This document shows positions 1 through 8,884 of a stretch of DNA of 57,247 bases, piece by piece. The translations under genes were made by a program, and so were the position numbers. Position 1 is the first letter of the stretch. Every line of letters starts with the position of its first letter. The DNA comes from Gemmatimonadota bacterium (lineage in GTDB: Bacteria > Gemmatimonadota > Gemmatimonadetes > Longimicrobiales > Gaopeijiaceae): NCBI GenBank assembly GCA_040882465.1, contig JBBEBG010000039.1, positions 1 through 57,247 on the forward strand, read 5' to 3'. Under the pieces are notes generated by a model, which searched no databases, was not told the origin of the DNA, and saw only the letters and a list, made by a program, of their open reading frames with translations.

Positions 1-1
1 A

Positions 2-76
2 CAGGCCCTCATCGTGAACGCGGCGTACAACCTCCTCCGGATGGTCCGGCTCGAGTTGTGCGCCCGGGCCGCCTGA
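2..76 (+). CDS. 3' end of a transposase-like gene (cut by the window edge)
   Basis: Only the last 24 codons are present before a TGA stop. The C-terminal stretch AAYNLLRMVRL resembles the end of IS4/IS5-type DDE transposases, which often finish with an 'AAYNLVR' helix. No start, catalytic residues or terminal inverted repeat can be seen, so the family is uncertain. If the assignment holds, an insertion sequence ends at or just after the left edge of the window. Confidence 0.45.
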   Translation, partial: QALIVNAAYNLLRMVRLELCARAA

Positions 77-315
77 GGAGTTGTGCAGAGGCCGAAAGCC
101 CTGTTCGCGGGGCTCCGAGAGGCCCCGATCGGAGGCCATCCAGGGCCTGGTCGCGTCGTTCGCGCGCATCTCGATCCGCTCAAGAGCTCCGTCAGTCCAT
201 CGACGACTGTTTTTTCAGCGTCCTGCTAAGTTCAGCGAGTGGTAGCATTCGCGATTCGTCCTCCGCTTCTCGCTCGAGTGCCCTGACGTGCCGGCAAACC
301 CATAGGAGATGACCG
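77..315. other. intergenic stretch, no gene seen
   Basis: About 240 bases between the transposase-like tail and the first complete gene. I see no tRNA, clear terminator or convincing coding frame. It may include the outer end of the insertion sequence, but I could not recognise a terminal inverted repeat. Confidence 0.4.
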
Positions 316-789
316 ATGATGACTTCGACGACAATGCGCATGACGGTCTTCTTGGCCGCTGTCGCCTTCTCAGCCTGCAGCGATCAGTCGACGGATCCGG
401 CGGTTGAACGATGCGAGGCACAGACCGCCTCCCTCTTGCCCACCGTCACCACGGGGTCATCGGTGATCTTCAACTGGGAACCTCAGTGCGGCGTCATGAT
501 GCTGGGCGTGGAACCGCCGGATTCCGCTCAGGACAGCAGCGATCGTTGGTTCATATGGACGGACGAACAGACATGGGGCTCACCCGAGCAGGCGAACCTC
601 ATCTTCCCGCCGGTCACGTACGGCATTCGGCCCGCGGCATCCCCCAATTCCAACGGGCCTGAGCCGCTCTTGGCTGGCCGCGAATACGATCTGATACTGT
701 GGCGGCAGCTGCCGATGGGACGGACCGATCAGTGCCTCAACGACTCAGGTACGGCGTGTCTGGTAACGTTGTATACCTTTGTCCGGTGA
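316..789 (+). CDS. small predicted lipoprotein, function unknown
   Basis: A 157-residue protein with a signal peptide (MMTSTTMRMTVFLAAVAFSAC) ending in a lipobox-like FSAC, so Cys21 is probably lipidated and the protein exported. A good ribosome site (AGGAG, 7 bases upstream) supports this start; the next codon is also ATG. Mature cysteines at about residues 33, 58 and near the end could form disulfides. I recognise no family. It stands alone, with about 430 bases of apparently non-coding DNA downstream. Confidence 0.65.
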   Translation: MMTSTTMRMTVFLAAVAFSACSDQSTDPAVERCEAQTASLLPTVTTGSSVIFNWEPQCGVMMLGVEPPDSAQDSSDRWFIWTDEQTWGSPEQANLIFPPVTYGIRPAASPNSNGPEPLLAGREYDLILWRQLPMGRTDQCLNDSGTACLVTLYTFVR

Positions 790-1224
790 CGGTCGGAGCT
801 CCGGCGATTCCTTCACATGGACCTTCTTCACCGCGCGGACGACCGGAGCTTCCCCTCCAGGCCCCGCTTCTCACGCCCCCGCGCGGCTCCCCCGCAGGCC
901 GAGCTCTCCTTCGATCGGACGCCCGCGTTCGACCCGTTCGATCCCGAGCTCATCCCCGAGCTCGACTTCGACCAGTCCCCGCGGGATCACTGGCACGCCT
1001 GACCTCGGGACGCCTGACCTCTCCTCTCCTCGGAGCTCCGCTCCGCGTTCGGTCACCATCGCCCCTTCTCCCATCCTCCCGGCTCATCCGGACATCGGAC
1101 CACGGACCACCCCGTCCGGGCCCCGCGGCGCGCCTCTTCACTTGCCAAGCCTCCTCGTGTTTTTTCGCCTTCGAAGGTTTCTTCGGCATGGAAATCGCTC
1201 CCTCGTGCCCCGTGGAAGGCGACG
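790..1224. other. 435-base region without a confident gene
   Basis: Short GC-rich frames exist on both strands and none is convincing. The best candidate is minus-strand 1189-950: a GAGGGAG ribosome site precedes a lysine-rich start (MPKKPSKAKKHEEAWQVKRR), but the frame soon becomes arginine/glycine-rich and low in complexity, as if frameshifted. A plus-strand frame at 817-1002 is rich in Asp, Glu and Pro. The short repeat 'gacgcctgacctc' occurs near 1000-1022. This may be decayed coding DNA. Confidence 0.35.
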
Positions 1225-3402
1225 TTACGAAAGCCGGAGGGGAAGGGTGCGGAGCCTCTGTCCCGTGAGCGCGAAAACCGCATTCGCGACGGCCGGTGCG
1301 ATCGGCGGCACACCGGGTTCCCCGAGCCCGCCCATCGGGGCGTCCGAATCCAGGAAGGCGACGTTTACCTGCGGGGCGTTGGCGAGCCGGATCATCTCGT
1401 AGTCGGGGAAGCTGCGTTGCTCGACAGCCCCGCCCCGCACAGTGATCTCGTGGAAGAGGGCCGCGGAGAGGCCGAAGATGATTCCACCCTCGATCTGGGC
1501 CACGGCCTGATCCGGATTCACGACGAGTCCGCAATCCACCGCGGCGTCCACGCGGTACACGCGGATGGCGCCATTCGCGTCCAACCCGACCTCTCCGACT
1601 TCCGCCACGACCGTGCCGAACGACTGTACGATGGCGATCCCCCGTGCGCGTCCCTCCGGTGGAGCACTCCCCCACCCCGCCATCTCCGCGGCTCGCTCCA
1701 GAACGGCCCGATGGCGTGGCTCATCGTTGAGGAGGGATCGGCGATACTCGAAGGGATCTTCTCCCGCGGCGCTCGCAAGCTCGTCCACGAAGGACTCCAT
1801 GAAGAAGCCGTGCTGCGACGAGGCCACCGAGCGCCAGGAGCCGGTCCGGAGGTGCCTCGGCGGATCCACGGCCCGGATGTCCAGATTCTCGATCGCATAG
1901 GCTGGTGTCGCCGCCGAACTGTCCATGAGCCGCGACCCGGTGAAGAGATGGCTCCACCGGAGCGGACGGCCGTTCGCGTCCAACTCTCCCCGCATCCGCG
2001 AAAGCACGGTCGGACGATAGTACCCGTGCTGCATGTCTTCCTCGCGACTCCAGATCAACTTCACCGCGCGAGGAGAGACCGCCTGGGCGATCTTCACCGC
2101 CTGCTCGACGTAGTCGAAGGTTCCGGGGAGCCGGCGCCCGAAGCCACCCCCGAGGTGCAGGTTGTGCATGAGGACGTCGTCCGCATCGATCCCCGCGGCG
2201 GCCGCCGCCGCCCGGCGCGCATTCAGGGGATCCTGCGTCCCAGCCCACACTTCGAGGCGGCCTTCCTCGAAACGCGCTGTCGCGCACATCGGCTCCATCG
2301 TGGCGTGCGCGAGATAGGGGACGCGGTACTCCGCGGAAACCGTGCGCGTGGCTCCGGGCACAGTCTCGTCCGTACCTTCCGCATCCAGCGCCGCCGCGTG
2401 ATTGGCGTAAATTCGCTCGCTGTCCACCGCTCCGACCCCGCCGTCCGAGAAGTCCGGGGTGAGCGCGCGGAGCCCTTGGGTCGCCTGCCAATAGCCGTCC
2501 GCGACAACCGCCACCGCATTTTCCAACTGGACGACCTCGCGTACTCCGGCCACCGCCATGGCCGGAGCTGGATCCACGCCGCGTAGAACGCCGCCTGGAA
2601 TCGGCGCGGCGACGATCGCGGCATACCACATGTCGGGGAGCGCAACGTCGATGCCGAATTGGGCATTCCCGGTCACCTTGTCCGGAATGTCCCTCCTCTG
2701 CGTGGGCGTTCCGACGAGGCGGTACTCCGCTCGGGACTTGAGCGGCGGATGTCGAGGTACATCGAGCGCGGCGGCCTCGGTCGCGAGCTCGCCATACGTC
2801 GCGCTGCGACCGGAAGGCCCATGAGTGATCCGCGAATCGCGCGCCGTGAGCTCTTCGGTCGTCACGTCGAAGCGCCTCGCCGCGGCTTCCAGGAGCATGA
2901 CCTTCGCCGTCGCTCCCGCGACGCGCATCCCGAACTGTCCGGTCGCGCGCGTGCTCGTGCTTCCCCCGGTCATCTGCAGGTCCGCGATTCCCGCGACCTT
3001 GTAGGCCCCGAAGTCGAGCGCCCGTTCGAGCCACCGCGGCACCTCGAGCCCGAATTCCTCCGCGAAAGCGCGGAAGAGATAGCCATTCGCGAAGACGTCG
3101 TCGGCCGGAGCTTCCTCGATCCGCACCCGGCTCCAATCGGCCTCGAGCTCTTCGGCGAGCATCATCGCGAGCCCTGTCACCGCTCCCTGCCCCATCTCGC
3201 AGTGGGGAATGACGACGACGACATCATTGTCGGGAGTGATCTTGATCCAGGTCGTCAGGCGCTCGCCCTCGCCCCCTCCCGTACGATCCGGAAGGCTGCG
3301 AAGGCGGTTCGGCGCGAAGACGATTCCCCCCACGCCGAGGACGAGTCCGCCCCCGACGACAGTTCCGGCCCCGATGAAGGCGCGCCGCGTCCACTTACCC
3401 AT
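1225..3402 (-). CDS. molybdopterin-binding oxidoreductase large subunit (IorB-like, xanthine dehydrogenase family)
   Basis: A 725-residue protein with an N-terminal twin-arginine signal (Arg6-Arg7 before a hydrophobic stretch), so it is probably exported folded with its cofactor. The molybdopterin-binding motif GGGFGRR lies at residues 418-424, and a C-terminal GGLGEPG carries the conserved catalytic-type glutamate near residue 695. Length and motifs fit the beta subunit of isoquinoline 1-oxidoreductase and related aldehyde or N-heterocycle hydroxylases. It overlaps the upstream iron-sulfur subunit by 8 bases, so the two are translated together. The substrate cannot be told; the isoquinoline name is only the family label. 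Confidence 0.9.
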   Translation of the reverse strand: MGKWTRRAFIGAGTVVGGGLVLGVGGIVFAPNRLRSLPDRTGGGEGERLTTWIKITPDNDVVVVIPHCEMGQGAVTGLAMMLAEELEADWSRVRIEEAPADDVFANGYLFRAFAEEFGLEVPRWLERALDFGAYKVAGIADLQMTGGSTSTRATGQFGMRVAGATAKVMLLEAAARRFDVTTEELTARDSRITHGPSGRSATYGELATEAAALDVPRHPPLKSRAEYRLVGTPTQRRDIPDKVTGNAQFGIDVALPDMWYAAIVAAPIPGGVLRGVDPAPAMAVAGVREVVQLENAVAVVADGYWQATQGLRALTPDFSDGGVGAVDSERIYANHAAALDAEGTDETVPGATRTVSAEYRVPYLAHATMEPMCATARFEEGRLEVWAGTQDPLNARRAAAAAAGIDADDVLMHNLHLGGGFGRRLPGTFDYVEQAVKIAQAVSPRAVKLIWSREEDMQHGYYRPTVLSRMRGELDANGRPLRWSHLFTGSRLMDSSAATPAYAIENLDIRAVDPPRHLRTGSWRSVASSQHGFFMESFVDELASAAGEDPFEYRRSLLNDEPRHRAVLERAAEMAGWGSAPPEGRARGIAIVQSFGTVVAEVGEVGLDANGAIRVYRVDAAVDCGLVVNPDQAVAQIEGGIIFGLSAALFHEITVRGGAVEQRSFPDYEMIRLANAPQVNVAFLDSDAPMGGLGEPGVPPIAPAVANAVFALTGQRLRTLPLRLS

Positions 3403-3862
3403 TGGAGGGCTCCGGGGACGGGGCGATCGCGCGGATCGCGCGCCGTACGCGCACGTACGTTCCGCAGCGGCAGATGTTGCTCACCGCCGCTTCCATCTCT
3501 TCGTCGGTCGGCGCGGGGTTTTCCGCGAGGAGCGCGGCCACCGCCATAATGAGGCCGGACTGGCAGTAGCCACATTGGGGCACCTGATGCTCGATCCAGG
3601 CTGCTTGCACCGGATGAAGGCCGTCGGCCGGCGCTAGCCCTTCGATCGTCGTGACGCTTCGCCCGGCGACCGATCCCGTCGTCAGTACGCACGACCGAAC
3701 GGGGGCGCCGTCGAGATGCACCATGCACGCGCCGCAGGCGCCTATGCCGCAGCCGAATTTCGTGCCGGTGAGGGCGGCCTGCTCCCGAATGGCCCAAAGG
3801 AGGGGCATCGCCGGATCCACGTCGAGCGTGACCGGCCGGCCATTCAGCGTGAATTCGATCAT
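3395..3862 (-). CDS. (2Fe-2S)-binding small subunit of the molybdopterin oxidoreductase (IorA-like)
   Basis: A 155-residue electron-transfer subunit. A plant-type ferredoxin cluster is ligated by Cys38, Cys43, Cys46 and Cys58 (CGIGACGAC then C), and the second cluster by Cys97, Cys100, Cys131 and Cys133 (CGYC...CRC), as in all xanthine-dehydrogenase-family small subunits. The start MIEFTLNG is chosen because the domain begins there; the open frame upstream is not protein-like. It shares ATGGGTAA with the large-subunit start. No FAD subunit or cytochrome partner is next to it. The PQQ dehydrogenase gene ends about 100 bases upstream. Confidence 0.9.
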   Translation of the reverse strand: MIEFTLNGRPVTLDVDPAMPLLWAIREQAALTGTKFGCGIGACGACMVHLDGAPVRSCVLTTGSVAGRSVTTIEGLAPADGLHPVQAAWIEHQVPQCGYCQSGLIMAVAALLAENPAPTDEEMEAAVSNICRCGTYVRVRRAIRAIAPSPEPSNG

Positions 3863-3965
3863 CTCAGGAAAACCCTTTGCCGCGAATGCCATCGCAACCG
3901 GCCACGGGATTCCCCAGTTCAAGCGCTCCGGCCCGCCCACTGTGGTGGGCGGACCGGAGTCTCGA

Positions 3966-6035
3966 CTACGGAAGGGCCAGCGTCGCCAGCCCGGTCTGGA
4001 GCTGGAGGACCACGTACTGTTTCCCTTCGTGCATATAGCTCGACATCCCGTATCGAGGGAGACCGGGAAGCTCGACCGCCGCCAACCTCTTCCCCGTCCG
4101 CTTGTCGATCGCGAAGAGGTGCGGCGTGTCATCGGCCGTCTGGCCCGAGGCCATGAGGAGGGTCGGCGTCGCGACCATCGCGGAGTGTCCGGCGCGCCCG
4201 CGGTTCGCCATCACGCCTTGCACTCCCTGAAGAAGCGGGTGATTCGCAATCCGATCCTGCGCCGCCTGCGACGCATCCCCGTTCGGGATCGTCCAGAGAT
4301 GCTCGCCCGTGTTCAGGTCGATCGCGACGATGCGGCCATCGGGTCCCTTCCAGATCGGGAGACCTTCGAGCGTGCCACCCCCGCCAAACCCGAGCGTCGT
4401 GGCCACGGCCACGTATTGCGAGAGCGTCTTGCCGGATTGGGTCGGACCGTCCATCGGCGATCCGTCACCTGGCCTCACCTGGAGCCGGAAGCACTGGCTC
4501 TGCGAGGTGATGAAGATCACGCCTTCGACGGGATCCGCGACCTGTGCGCCCGTAATGTTTGCGCCCCCTGCCCCGCCTGGGCAGTTCCATGCCGCCCCCG
4601 CGGGATCGTCGTCCGCCGTCGGCGGATTGAAGGGCGGATTAAAGAGGTTGTTCTCTTCGGCGACTCGAAGCGCCGCCTGGTAGATCTCGGGCGTGTAGTC
4701 GATCAGGTGCTCCGGTGCCCTCCCCTGCAGGTCGAAGGGCGCCGGGCGGGTCGGGAAGGGCTGCGTCGCCGAAAGCTGCTCTCCCGGCACTCGCGACTGC
4801 GGAACCGGGCGCTCCTCGATCGGCCAGAGCGGCTCGCCGGTCTCGCGGTTGAAGACGTAGAGAAATGCCTGCTTCGTCGCCTGCGCGACGATCGGCACCG
4901 TCTCGCCGTTAATCTCCACGTCCATCAGGATCGGCGCCGCCGGATTGTCGTAATTCCAGACGTCGTGGTGCACCATCTGGAAGTGCCAGCGCCGCTCCCC
5001 GGTTTCGACATCGAGGGCGATCAGGCTCGTTCCATAAAGATTGTCGCCGGGTCGATGGCCGCCGTAATAGTCGATCGTCGCCGGATTCGTCGGAATGTAG
5101 ACCAGCCCGAGCTCCGGATCGGCAGACATCGGTGCCCACGAAGAGACGTCTCCCGTCCACTGCCAGGCATCGTTCTCCCAGGTCTCGTGCCCCGACTCGC
5201 CGGGGCGCGGAATGACGTGGAACTTCCACTTGAGCTCGCCCGTGCGCGCGTCGTACGCGAGGATGTCGCCCGGAACGTTCTCCACGCGGGTCTGGAGGTA
5301 GCCCTGCTCGGCGGAGTTTCCGACGATCACGACGTCGTTCACGACAATGGGTGGAGAGGAAGTCGTGATGAAGCCGAGCTCCTGGGGGATCCCCATGTAG
5401 GGGTCGTAATCGCCCTCATAGGCCTCCCACGGACCCCATCCCTCGATCAGGTCGGCGATCATGTCCACGCTCCCCGACTCGGGGAACCCTTCGATCGGGA
5501 CCCCCTCACCCCAATTCTCCAGGGGGCGTCCCGTCTCTGCGTCGAGGGCGTGGAGGAAAAATCCGGGCGTCGTGATATAGACCACGCCTCGCCCGTCCAC
5601 CTCGGCGTACGCCACGCCCTTCCCGTACCCCTGCCGCATCGAGTACTCCCACCGATGCGTGTTCGGCTCCGTGAAGCTCCAGAGGAGCTCTCCCGTCGCG
5701 GGATCGAGCGCCACCACGTGCCGGCGACTCCCCGTCACCGTGATCAGCTTGCCGTCCACGTAGCTCGGCGTCGCGCGCGGCGTGTTCGACCCGAAGCTCG
5801 CCGAGCTCCACTCCCAGGCGACTTCGAGCTGTTCGAAGTTCTCGGCGTTGATCTGGTCCACGGGCAGGTAGCGCGTGTGCCAGGCGTCGCCACCCAGGTA
5901 GGTCCACTGTCCGTTTTCGACGCCGGGTCCCTGGGCAGTCACGGTGTGCGCGGTAGAGAGCAAACCGGCCAGCACCAGAGGAAGCGCGAAAAGCACTGAA
6001 AGCGGACTGCCGGCTCGACTGGAGACGAACTTCAT
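3966..6035 (-). CDS. PQQ-dependent (quinoprotein) alcohol/glucose dehydrogenase-like, periplasmic
   Basis: About 689 residues. The start MKFVSS is preceded by CAGGAG; an in-frame extension upstream looks non-coding. It has a signal peptide (hydrophobic stretch ending near AHTVTAQ), then an eight-bladed quinoprotein propeller with recurring DPATGE/DLNTGE/NRETGE turns that mark PQQ-binding blades. The [10 protein letters not shown] segment is typical of the PQQ membrane/soluble dehydrogenase group. No CxxCH haem motif is present, so electrons must leave through a separate carrier. It lies upstream of the molybdopterin dehydrogenase genes on the same strand, suggesting a periplasmic oxidation cluster. 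Substrate unknown. Confidence 0.88.
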   Translation of the reverse strand: MKFVSSRAGSPLSVLFALPLVLAGLLSTAHTVTAQGPGVENGQWTYLGGDAWHTRYLPVDQINAENFEQLEVAWEWSSASFGSNTPRATPSYVDGKLITVTGSRRHVVALDPATGELLWSFTEPNTHRWEYSMRQGYGKGVAYAEVDGRGVVYITTPGFFLHALDAETGRPLENWGEGVPIEGFPESGSVDMIADLIEGWGPWEAYEGDYDPYMGIPQELGFITTSSPPIVVNDVVIVGNSAEQGYLQTRVENVPGDILAYDARTGELKWKFHVIPRPGESGHETWENDAWQWTGDVSSWAPMSADPELGLVYIPTNPATIDYYGGHRPGDNLYGTSLIALDVETGERRWHFQMVHHDVWNYDNPAAPILMDVEINGETVPIVAQATKQAFLYVFNRETGEPLWPIEERPVPQSRVPGEQLSATQPFPTRPAPFDLQGRAPEHLIDYTPEIYQAALRVAEENNLFNPPFNPPTADDDPAGAAWNCPGGAGGANITGAQVADPVEGVIFITSQSQCFRLQVRPGDGSPMDGPTQSGKTLSQYVAVATTLGFGGGGTLEGLPIWKGPDGRIVAIDLNTGEHLWTIPNGDASQAAQDRIANHPLLQGVQGVMANRGRAGHSAMVATPTLLMASGQTADDTPHLFAIDKRTGKRLAAVELPGLPRYGMSSYMHEGKQYVVLQLQTGLATLALP

Positions 6036-6170
6036 CGGGGCGACTCCTGAGGGGGACGCATGGAGAACTGGTATAGGGACTCGACTCTTGTACACCGGCC
6101 TGACCTTATGGATCGAGCGGCGGGTTCGCAATCGCCGCCCAACCGCGGTGGGGAGGAGGTAGTGCCCCGA

Positions 6171-6566
6171 TCAGACGACCCGATCGATCCCGGGGATCGT
6201 GTCGAAGGCGCGATCGAAAGTCAGGATGCGTGAGATTCGCCGGCGCACCATGACCGCGGCGTGGATTGCATCGCGTGCTGAGGCGGCGGCCAAACCATCC
6301 AGGATCCGTTTCGCTCGTTCGATGTCCTCGAGTTCTACAGAAAAGACCTCATCCGCCACCCCGAGCAAAACGTCGAAGGCCGGCTGTATGGCCTCCCTTC
6401 GCTCGATCGCGACGTACCGGTGCAGAATCTCCTGGAGGACTTCGGCGCTCGTCACCAGGCGCTCCCCCCGGGCGATCGCCCGTTCGAGCAGATGCTGCGC
6501 GTCCGACTTGTGCGGGTGGGGAGCGCCCACCAGGTACATCGGGACGTTGGAGTCGACGAAGATCAC
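6171..6566 (-). CDS. PIN-domain toxin (VapC-like RNase)
   Basis: 131 residues, starting at GTG and overlapping the antitoxin stop as GTGA. The PIN fold is shown by the N-terminal [12 protein letters not shown] (first acidic residue), a central glutamate in [13 protein letters not shown], and late acidic residues in [10 protein letters not shown] and LTFDRAFD. Family members are Mg-dependent ribonucleases held inactive by the cognate antitoxin. The target RNA cannot be told from sequence. Confidence 0.87.
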   Translation of the reverse strand: MIFVDSNVPMYLVGAPHPHKSDAQHLLERAIARGERLVTSAEVLQEILHRYVAIERREAIQPAFDVLLGVADEVFSVELEDIERAKRILDGLAAASARDAIHAAVMVRRRISRILTFDRAFDTIPGIDRVV

Positions 6567-6814
6567 GATCCCCCGACGTATCCCTGCTCGATCTCGCGGA
6601 GCATCTGCTCGATGTCGGCGGTGGGAAAGCCATGTCGGGCGGCGAAACGAACGGCTGCCAGCTTCTTCGCGGCATCCGTCTCGGGTTCCGATGCCCGCGA
6701 CTCGGCCAGGGAGCGACGCACCCATTCGGAGAGCGTCAGCCCCTGCCGCTGGGCGGACCGCTTGATCTCGCGGTATTCCTTCTCGCTGAAGACGACCTGA
6801 AGACGCTTGCTCAT
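6563..6814 (-). CDS. ribbon-helix-helix antitoxin of the PIN toxin
   Basis: 83 residues from the chosen start [19 protein letters not shown]. The first ~45 residues look like a CopG/MetJ-type ribbon-helix-helix domain (beta strand, then [13 protein letters not shown]). The acidic C-terminus should wrap the toxin. An alternative GTG start six codons upstream (6832) would lie inside the repeat at 6818-6846, which fits better as an operator; hence the downstream ATG. Stop and toxin start overlap by 4 bases. Confidence 0.82.
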   Translation of the reverse strand: MSKRLQVVFSEKEYREIKRSAQRQGLTLSEWVRRSLAESRASEPETDAAKKLAAVRFAARHGFPTADIEQMLREIEQGYVGGS

Positions 6815-6817
6815 GCC

Positions 6818-6846
6818 TTGAGTATGTTTCACTCAATAGCTTGAGT
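6818..6846. promoter_or_regulatory. operator-like inverted repeats before the toxin-antitoxin genes
   Basis: The plus strand reads TTGAGT-7-ACTCAA-4-TTGAGT: three copies of one half-site in alternating orientation ending 4 bases before the antitoxin ATG. Such short palindromes are bound by ribbon-helix-helix antitoxins for autoregulation. The assignment to this antitoxin is inference. The arsC stop lies at the outer edge. Confidence 0.6.
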
Positions 6847-7364
6847 CAATGCTCGCTCGCTTCGTCCTTCCCCTTCCCGATTTCGTCGAGTCTCTGCTTG
6901 AGGCTCATCTTGTCGAGTGACCGCGTCGGGAGGTTTACGAAGAGCGAGATTCGGTTGTGCAGGGATCGCATGGTCTCCGCAAACGCCAACTGACGTTCCG
7001 CTTCGTTCCCCTTCACCGACGCTGGATCGGGAAGGCCCCAGTGCGCCGTCGCCGGGTGGCCCGGCCAGATCGGGCACACTTCGTTGGCCGCGTCGTCGCA
7101 CACTGTGAAGACGAAATCCATCTCGGGAGCGCCGGGCTTGGCGAACTCCTCCCAACTCTTCGAGCGCAGTCCTCCCGTCGGGTAGTTCTGGTTCTTCAGT
7201 CTCCGGAGGGCGTCCGGATGCACCTCGCCCCTCGGCTGGCTCCCCGCCGAATAAGCACGGAAGCGGCCCCGGCCGACGCGATTCAGAATGCTCTCCGCGA
7301 TGATGGAACGCGCGGAGTTCCCCGTGCAGAGGAAAAGCACGTTATAGATCTTTTCGTCCGTCAT
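6846..7364 (-). CDS. arsC: arsenate reductase, low-molecular-weight phosphatase type
   Basis: 172 residues. The phosphate-loop nucleophile motif C-x5-R is Cys13-TGNSA-Arg19, and the redox relay cysteines are Cys89 and Cys97, as in thioredoxin-coupled ArsC (arsenate to arsenite). The late LPDP at about 111-114 carries the general acid Asp. It follows arsM after about 64 bases on the same strand, so arsenite made here can feed the methyltransferase. Family members are cytoplasmic. Confidence 0.93.
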   Translation of the reverse strand: MTDEKIYNVLFLCTGNSARSIIAESILNRVGRGRFRAYSAGSQPRGEVHPDALRRLKNQNYPTGGLRSKSWEEFAKPGAPEMDFVFTVCDDAANEVCPIWPGHPATAHWGLPDPASVKGNEAERQLAFAETMRSLHNRISLFVNLPTRSLDKMSLKQRLDEIGKGKDEASEH

Positions 7365-7428
7365 GCGTCGCCGCCTCTCACATTCGATGTCATTCCGACG
7401 TCGGTCCGGGACCGCCCGGTACTGGTTT

Positions 7429-8250
7429 TCAAACCGCCGGCTTCCGCGCCCGGACGAAGGCGGAAATCAGTCGGCCCTCCACGTCGGCGGCGATCGCATC
7501 CGCTTCCAGGCCGGCGTCGCCGAGCAGCTGCCTCGCATCCTCGAAGTCGTACACGCGCGTCGGCTCGAGACTCGGGTTCTCGAATCCCACTTCGCGGAGA
7601 AGCCCTTCGAATTCCTTCTCCTCGAGCGCGCCCGCCACGCATCCCACCCAGAGCTCCATGCTCCGCCGCACCTCGGTGGGAATCTCGCCGCGCACGACCA
7701 CGTCGGAGACGGCGAAGCGTCCGCCCGGCTTCAGGACGCGAAAGGCCTCCTGGAGCACCTGCCGCTTGTCGGTCGAGAGGTTGATCACGCAGTTGCTGAT
7801 GATCACGTCTACACTCTCGTTCGGAAGTGGGATGCTCTCGATGTCGCCCTTGAGGAACTCGACGTTGGTGGCACCCGCGGCCGCGGCGTTCTTTCGCGCG
7901 AGCGCGAGCATCTCGTCCGTCATGTCGAGCCCGTAGGCCTTTCCCGTGGGGCCGACCCTCTTGGCCGAGAGGAGGACATCGATCCCTCCTCCGCTTCCGA
8001 GGTCGAGAACGACTTCCCCTTCGTTCAGCTCCGCGAGGGCCGTCGGATTTCCACATCCGAGCGAGGCGAGGACCGCCTGTTCCGGGAGGGATGCCGTGGT
8101 CACCTCGTCGTAGAGGTCGCTCGTGATCGGATCCTTCGCTTCGCCTCCGCAGCAGGAAGTGCCGCAGCACGACCCTTTTTCTCCGGATGCCGCGCGCTGC
8201 GCCGCCTCTCCGTACTTTTCCCGCACGATGGCCTTCGTTTCCTGCGACAT
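7429..8250 (-). CDS. arsM: arsenite S-adenosylmethionine methyltransferase
   Basis: 273 residues. The SAM motif [12 protein letters not shown] lies at 81-92, and the conserved ArsM cysteines are Cys66, Cys154 (SNCVINL) and Cys204 (VGCVAG). Extra N-terminal CC pairs (28-29, 33-34) probably help bind As(III). It methylates arsenite to methylated, partly volatile forms. The strong ribosome site AGGAGG lies 4 bases before the ATG. An ArsR-like operator lies immediately upstream, so induction by arsenite separate from arsR is likely. Confidence 0.93.
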   Translation of the reverse strand: MSQETKAIVREKYGEAAQRAASGEKGSCCGTSCCGGEAKDPITSDLYDEVTTASLPEQAVLASLGCGNPTALAELNEGEVVLDLGSGGGIDVLLSAKRVGPTGKAYGLDMTDEMLALARKNAAAAGATNVEFLKGDIESIPLPNESVDVIISNCVINLSTDKRQVLQEAFRVLKPGGRFAVSDVVVRGEIPTEVRRSMELWVGCVAGALEEKEFEGLLREVGFENPSLEPTRVYDFEDARQLLGDAGLEADAIAADVEGRLISAFVRARKPAV

Positions 8251-8262
8251 GACTCCTCCTAT

Positions 8263-8278
8263 ATCAATCTGCGTTGAT
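8263..8278 (-). promoter_or_regulatory. second ArsR-type operator, in front of arsM
   Basis: The plus strand reads ATCAAT-CTGC-GTTGAT, the same design (ATCAAy-4-rTTGAT) as the box in the arsR promoter, with one mismatch in a half-site. It lies 13 bases before the arsM start and directly after the arsR terminator, so arsM-arsC probably has its own ArsR-controlled promoter. Promoter hexamers here are not clear. Confidence 0.7.
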
Positions 8279-8288
8279 GTAATCCCGG

Positions 8289-8319
8289 AAAAAAAATGCG
8301 GGGTCCTGTGCCTGCCCCG
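8289..8319 (-). terminator. rho-independent terminator after arsR
   Basis: Read on the minus strand: CGGGG, 11-base loop, CCCCG, then CA and a run of eight T. It begins a few bases after the arsR stop and separates arsR from arsM. Confidence 0.65.
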
Positions 8320-8323
8320 GTCA

Positions 8324-8680
8324 CTAACAGCAAGACGCGTCTTTGGGGGGCGTCTGGAGCCGCGCCTTCGGCTGAGCCGACCGCCACTCTTCCCTCGGCA
8401 TCGTGTCGCCCAGGAACGCCCTCATTCCCTCGAGCGCTTCCGGCACCAGCGAGTAATAGACCCACCGTCCGTCTCGCCGGTCATTGACGACCTCCGCCTC
8501 CTTCAGCTTCCGGAGGTGAAAAGAAAGCCGGGACTGTCCCGCCCCCCCAAGCGCGGCCTGGAGCTCGCAGACGCAGCGCTCACCATCCGACAGCAGCCGC
8601 ACGATCTCGAAGCGCGTTTCCTCGGCGACGGCCTGAAGCTGCCGAAGCACGAGGCTGGAATTGGGGGACTTGGTGGTCAT
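8324..8680 (-). CDS. arsR: ArsR/SmtB-family arsenic-responsive repressor
   Basis: 118 residues with a winged helix-turn-helix (RLSFHLRKLK recognition helix about 51-60). The metalloid site is the classical CVC in ERCVCEL (Cys36, Cys38); a C-terminal Cys117-Cys118 pair is also seen. It represses the ars promoters until As(III) binds. It reads toward arsM and arsC, has a palindrome in its own promoter, and is followed by a terminator, so it is probably transcribed alone and autoregulated. Confidence 0.93.
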   Translation of the reverse strand: MTTKSPNSSLVLRQLQAVAEETRFEIVRLLSDGERCVCELQAALGGAGQSRLSFHLRKLKEAEVVNDRRDGRWVYYSLVPEALEGMRAFLGDTMPREEWRSAQPKARLQTPPKDASCC

Positions 8681-8689
8681 GAGGAAGAT

Positions 8690-8717
8690 GATATATCAAC
8701 TGATGTTGATACGTCAA
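8690..8717 (-). promoter_or_regulatory. arsR promoter with ArsR operator in the spacer
   Basis: On the minus strand TTGACG (8717-8712) and TATATC (8695-8690) are 16 bases apart. The spacer holds the palindrome ATCAAC-TGAT-GTTGAT (8695-8710), a typical ArsR box, so bound repressor would block RNA polymerase. The ATG is 10 bases after the -10 hexamer, giving a very short leader. Confidence 0.75.
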
Positions 8718-8884
8718 GGGAGGCTCCCCCGAGTGAGAGCCGCCCTCGGGACCGCCGTGAGAGCCACCTGTCCACAGGGCCCCCGGAATCGGCGTTCAAC
8801 GCTCCCGGTCCCTCACCTGTAGAGGACTCAAGACGGGCTCACCGCCCCTCGAAGTTAGGTGGCCAACCATCCAAGGGGGATCTC

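Noticed and set aside
950-1189. Minus-strand frame starting MPKKPSKAKKHEEAWQ with a ribosome site
   Set aside because: Good start, but the rest is arginine/glycine-rich and low in complexity, and overlapping frames look equally plausible. Kept only as a remark in the gap entry.
3651-5999. 782-codon plus-strand frame over the PQQ dehydrogenase
   Set aside because: Shadow frame of the minus-strand gene, with composition typical of antisense translation.
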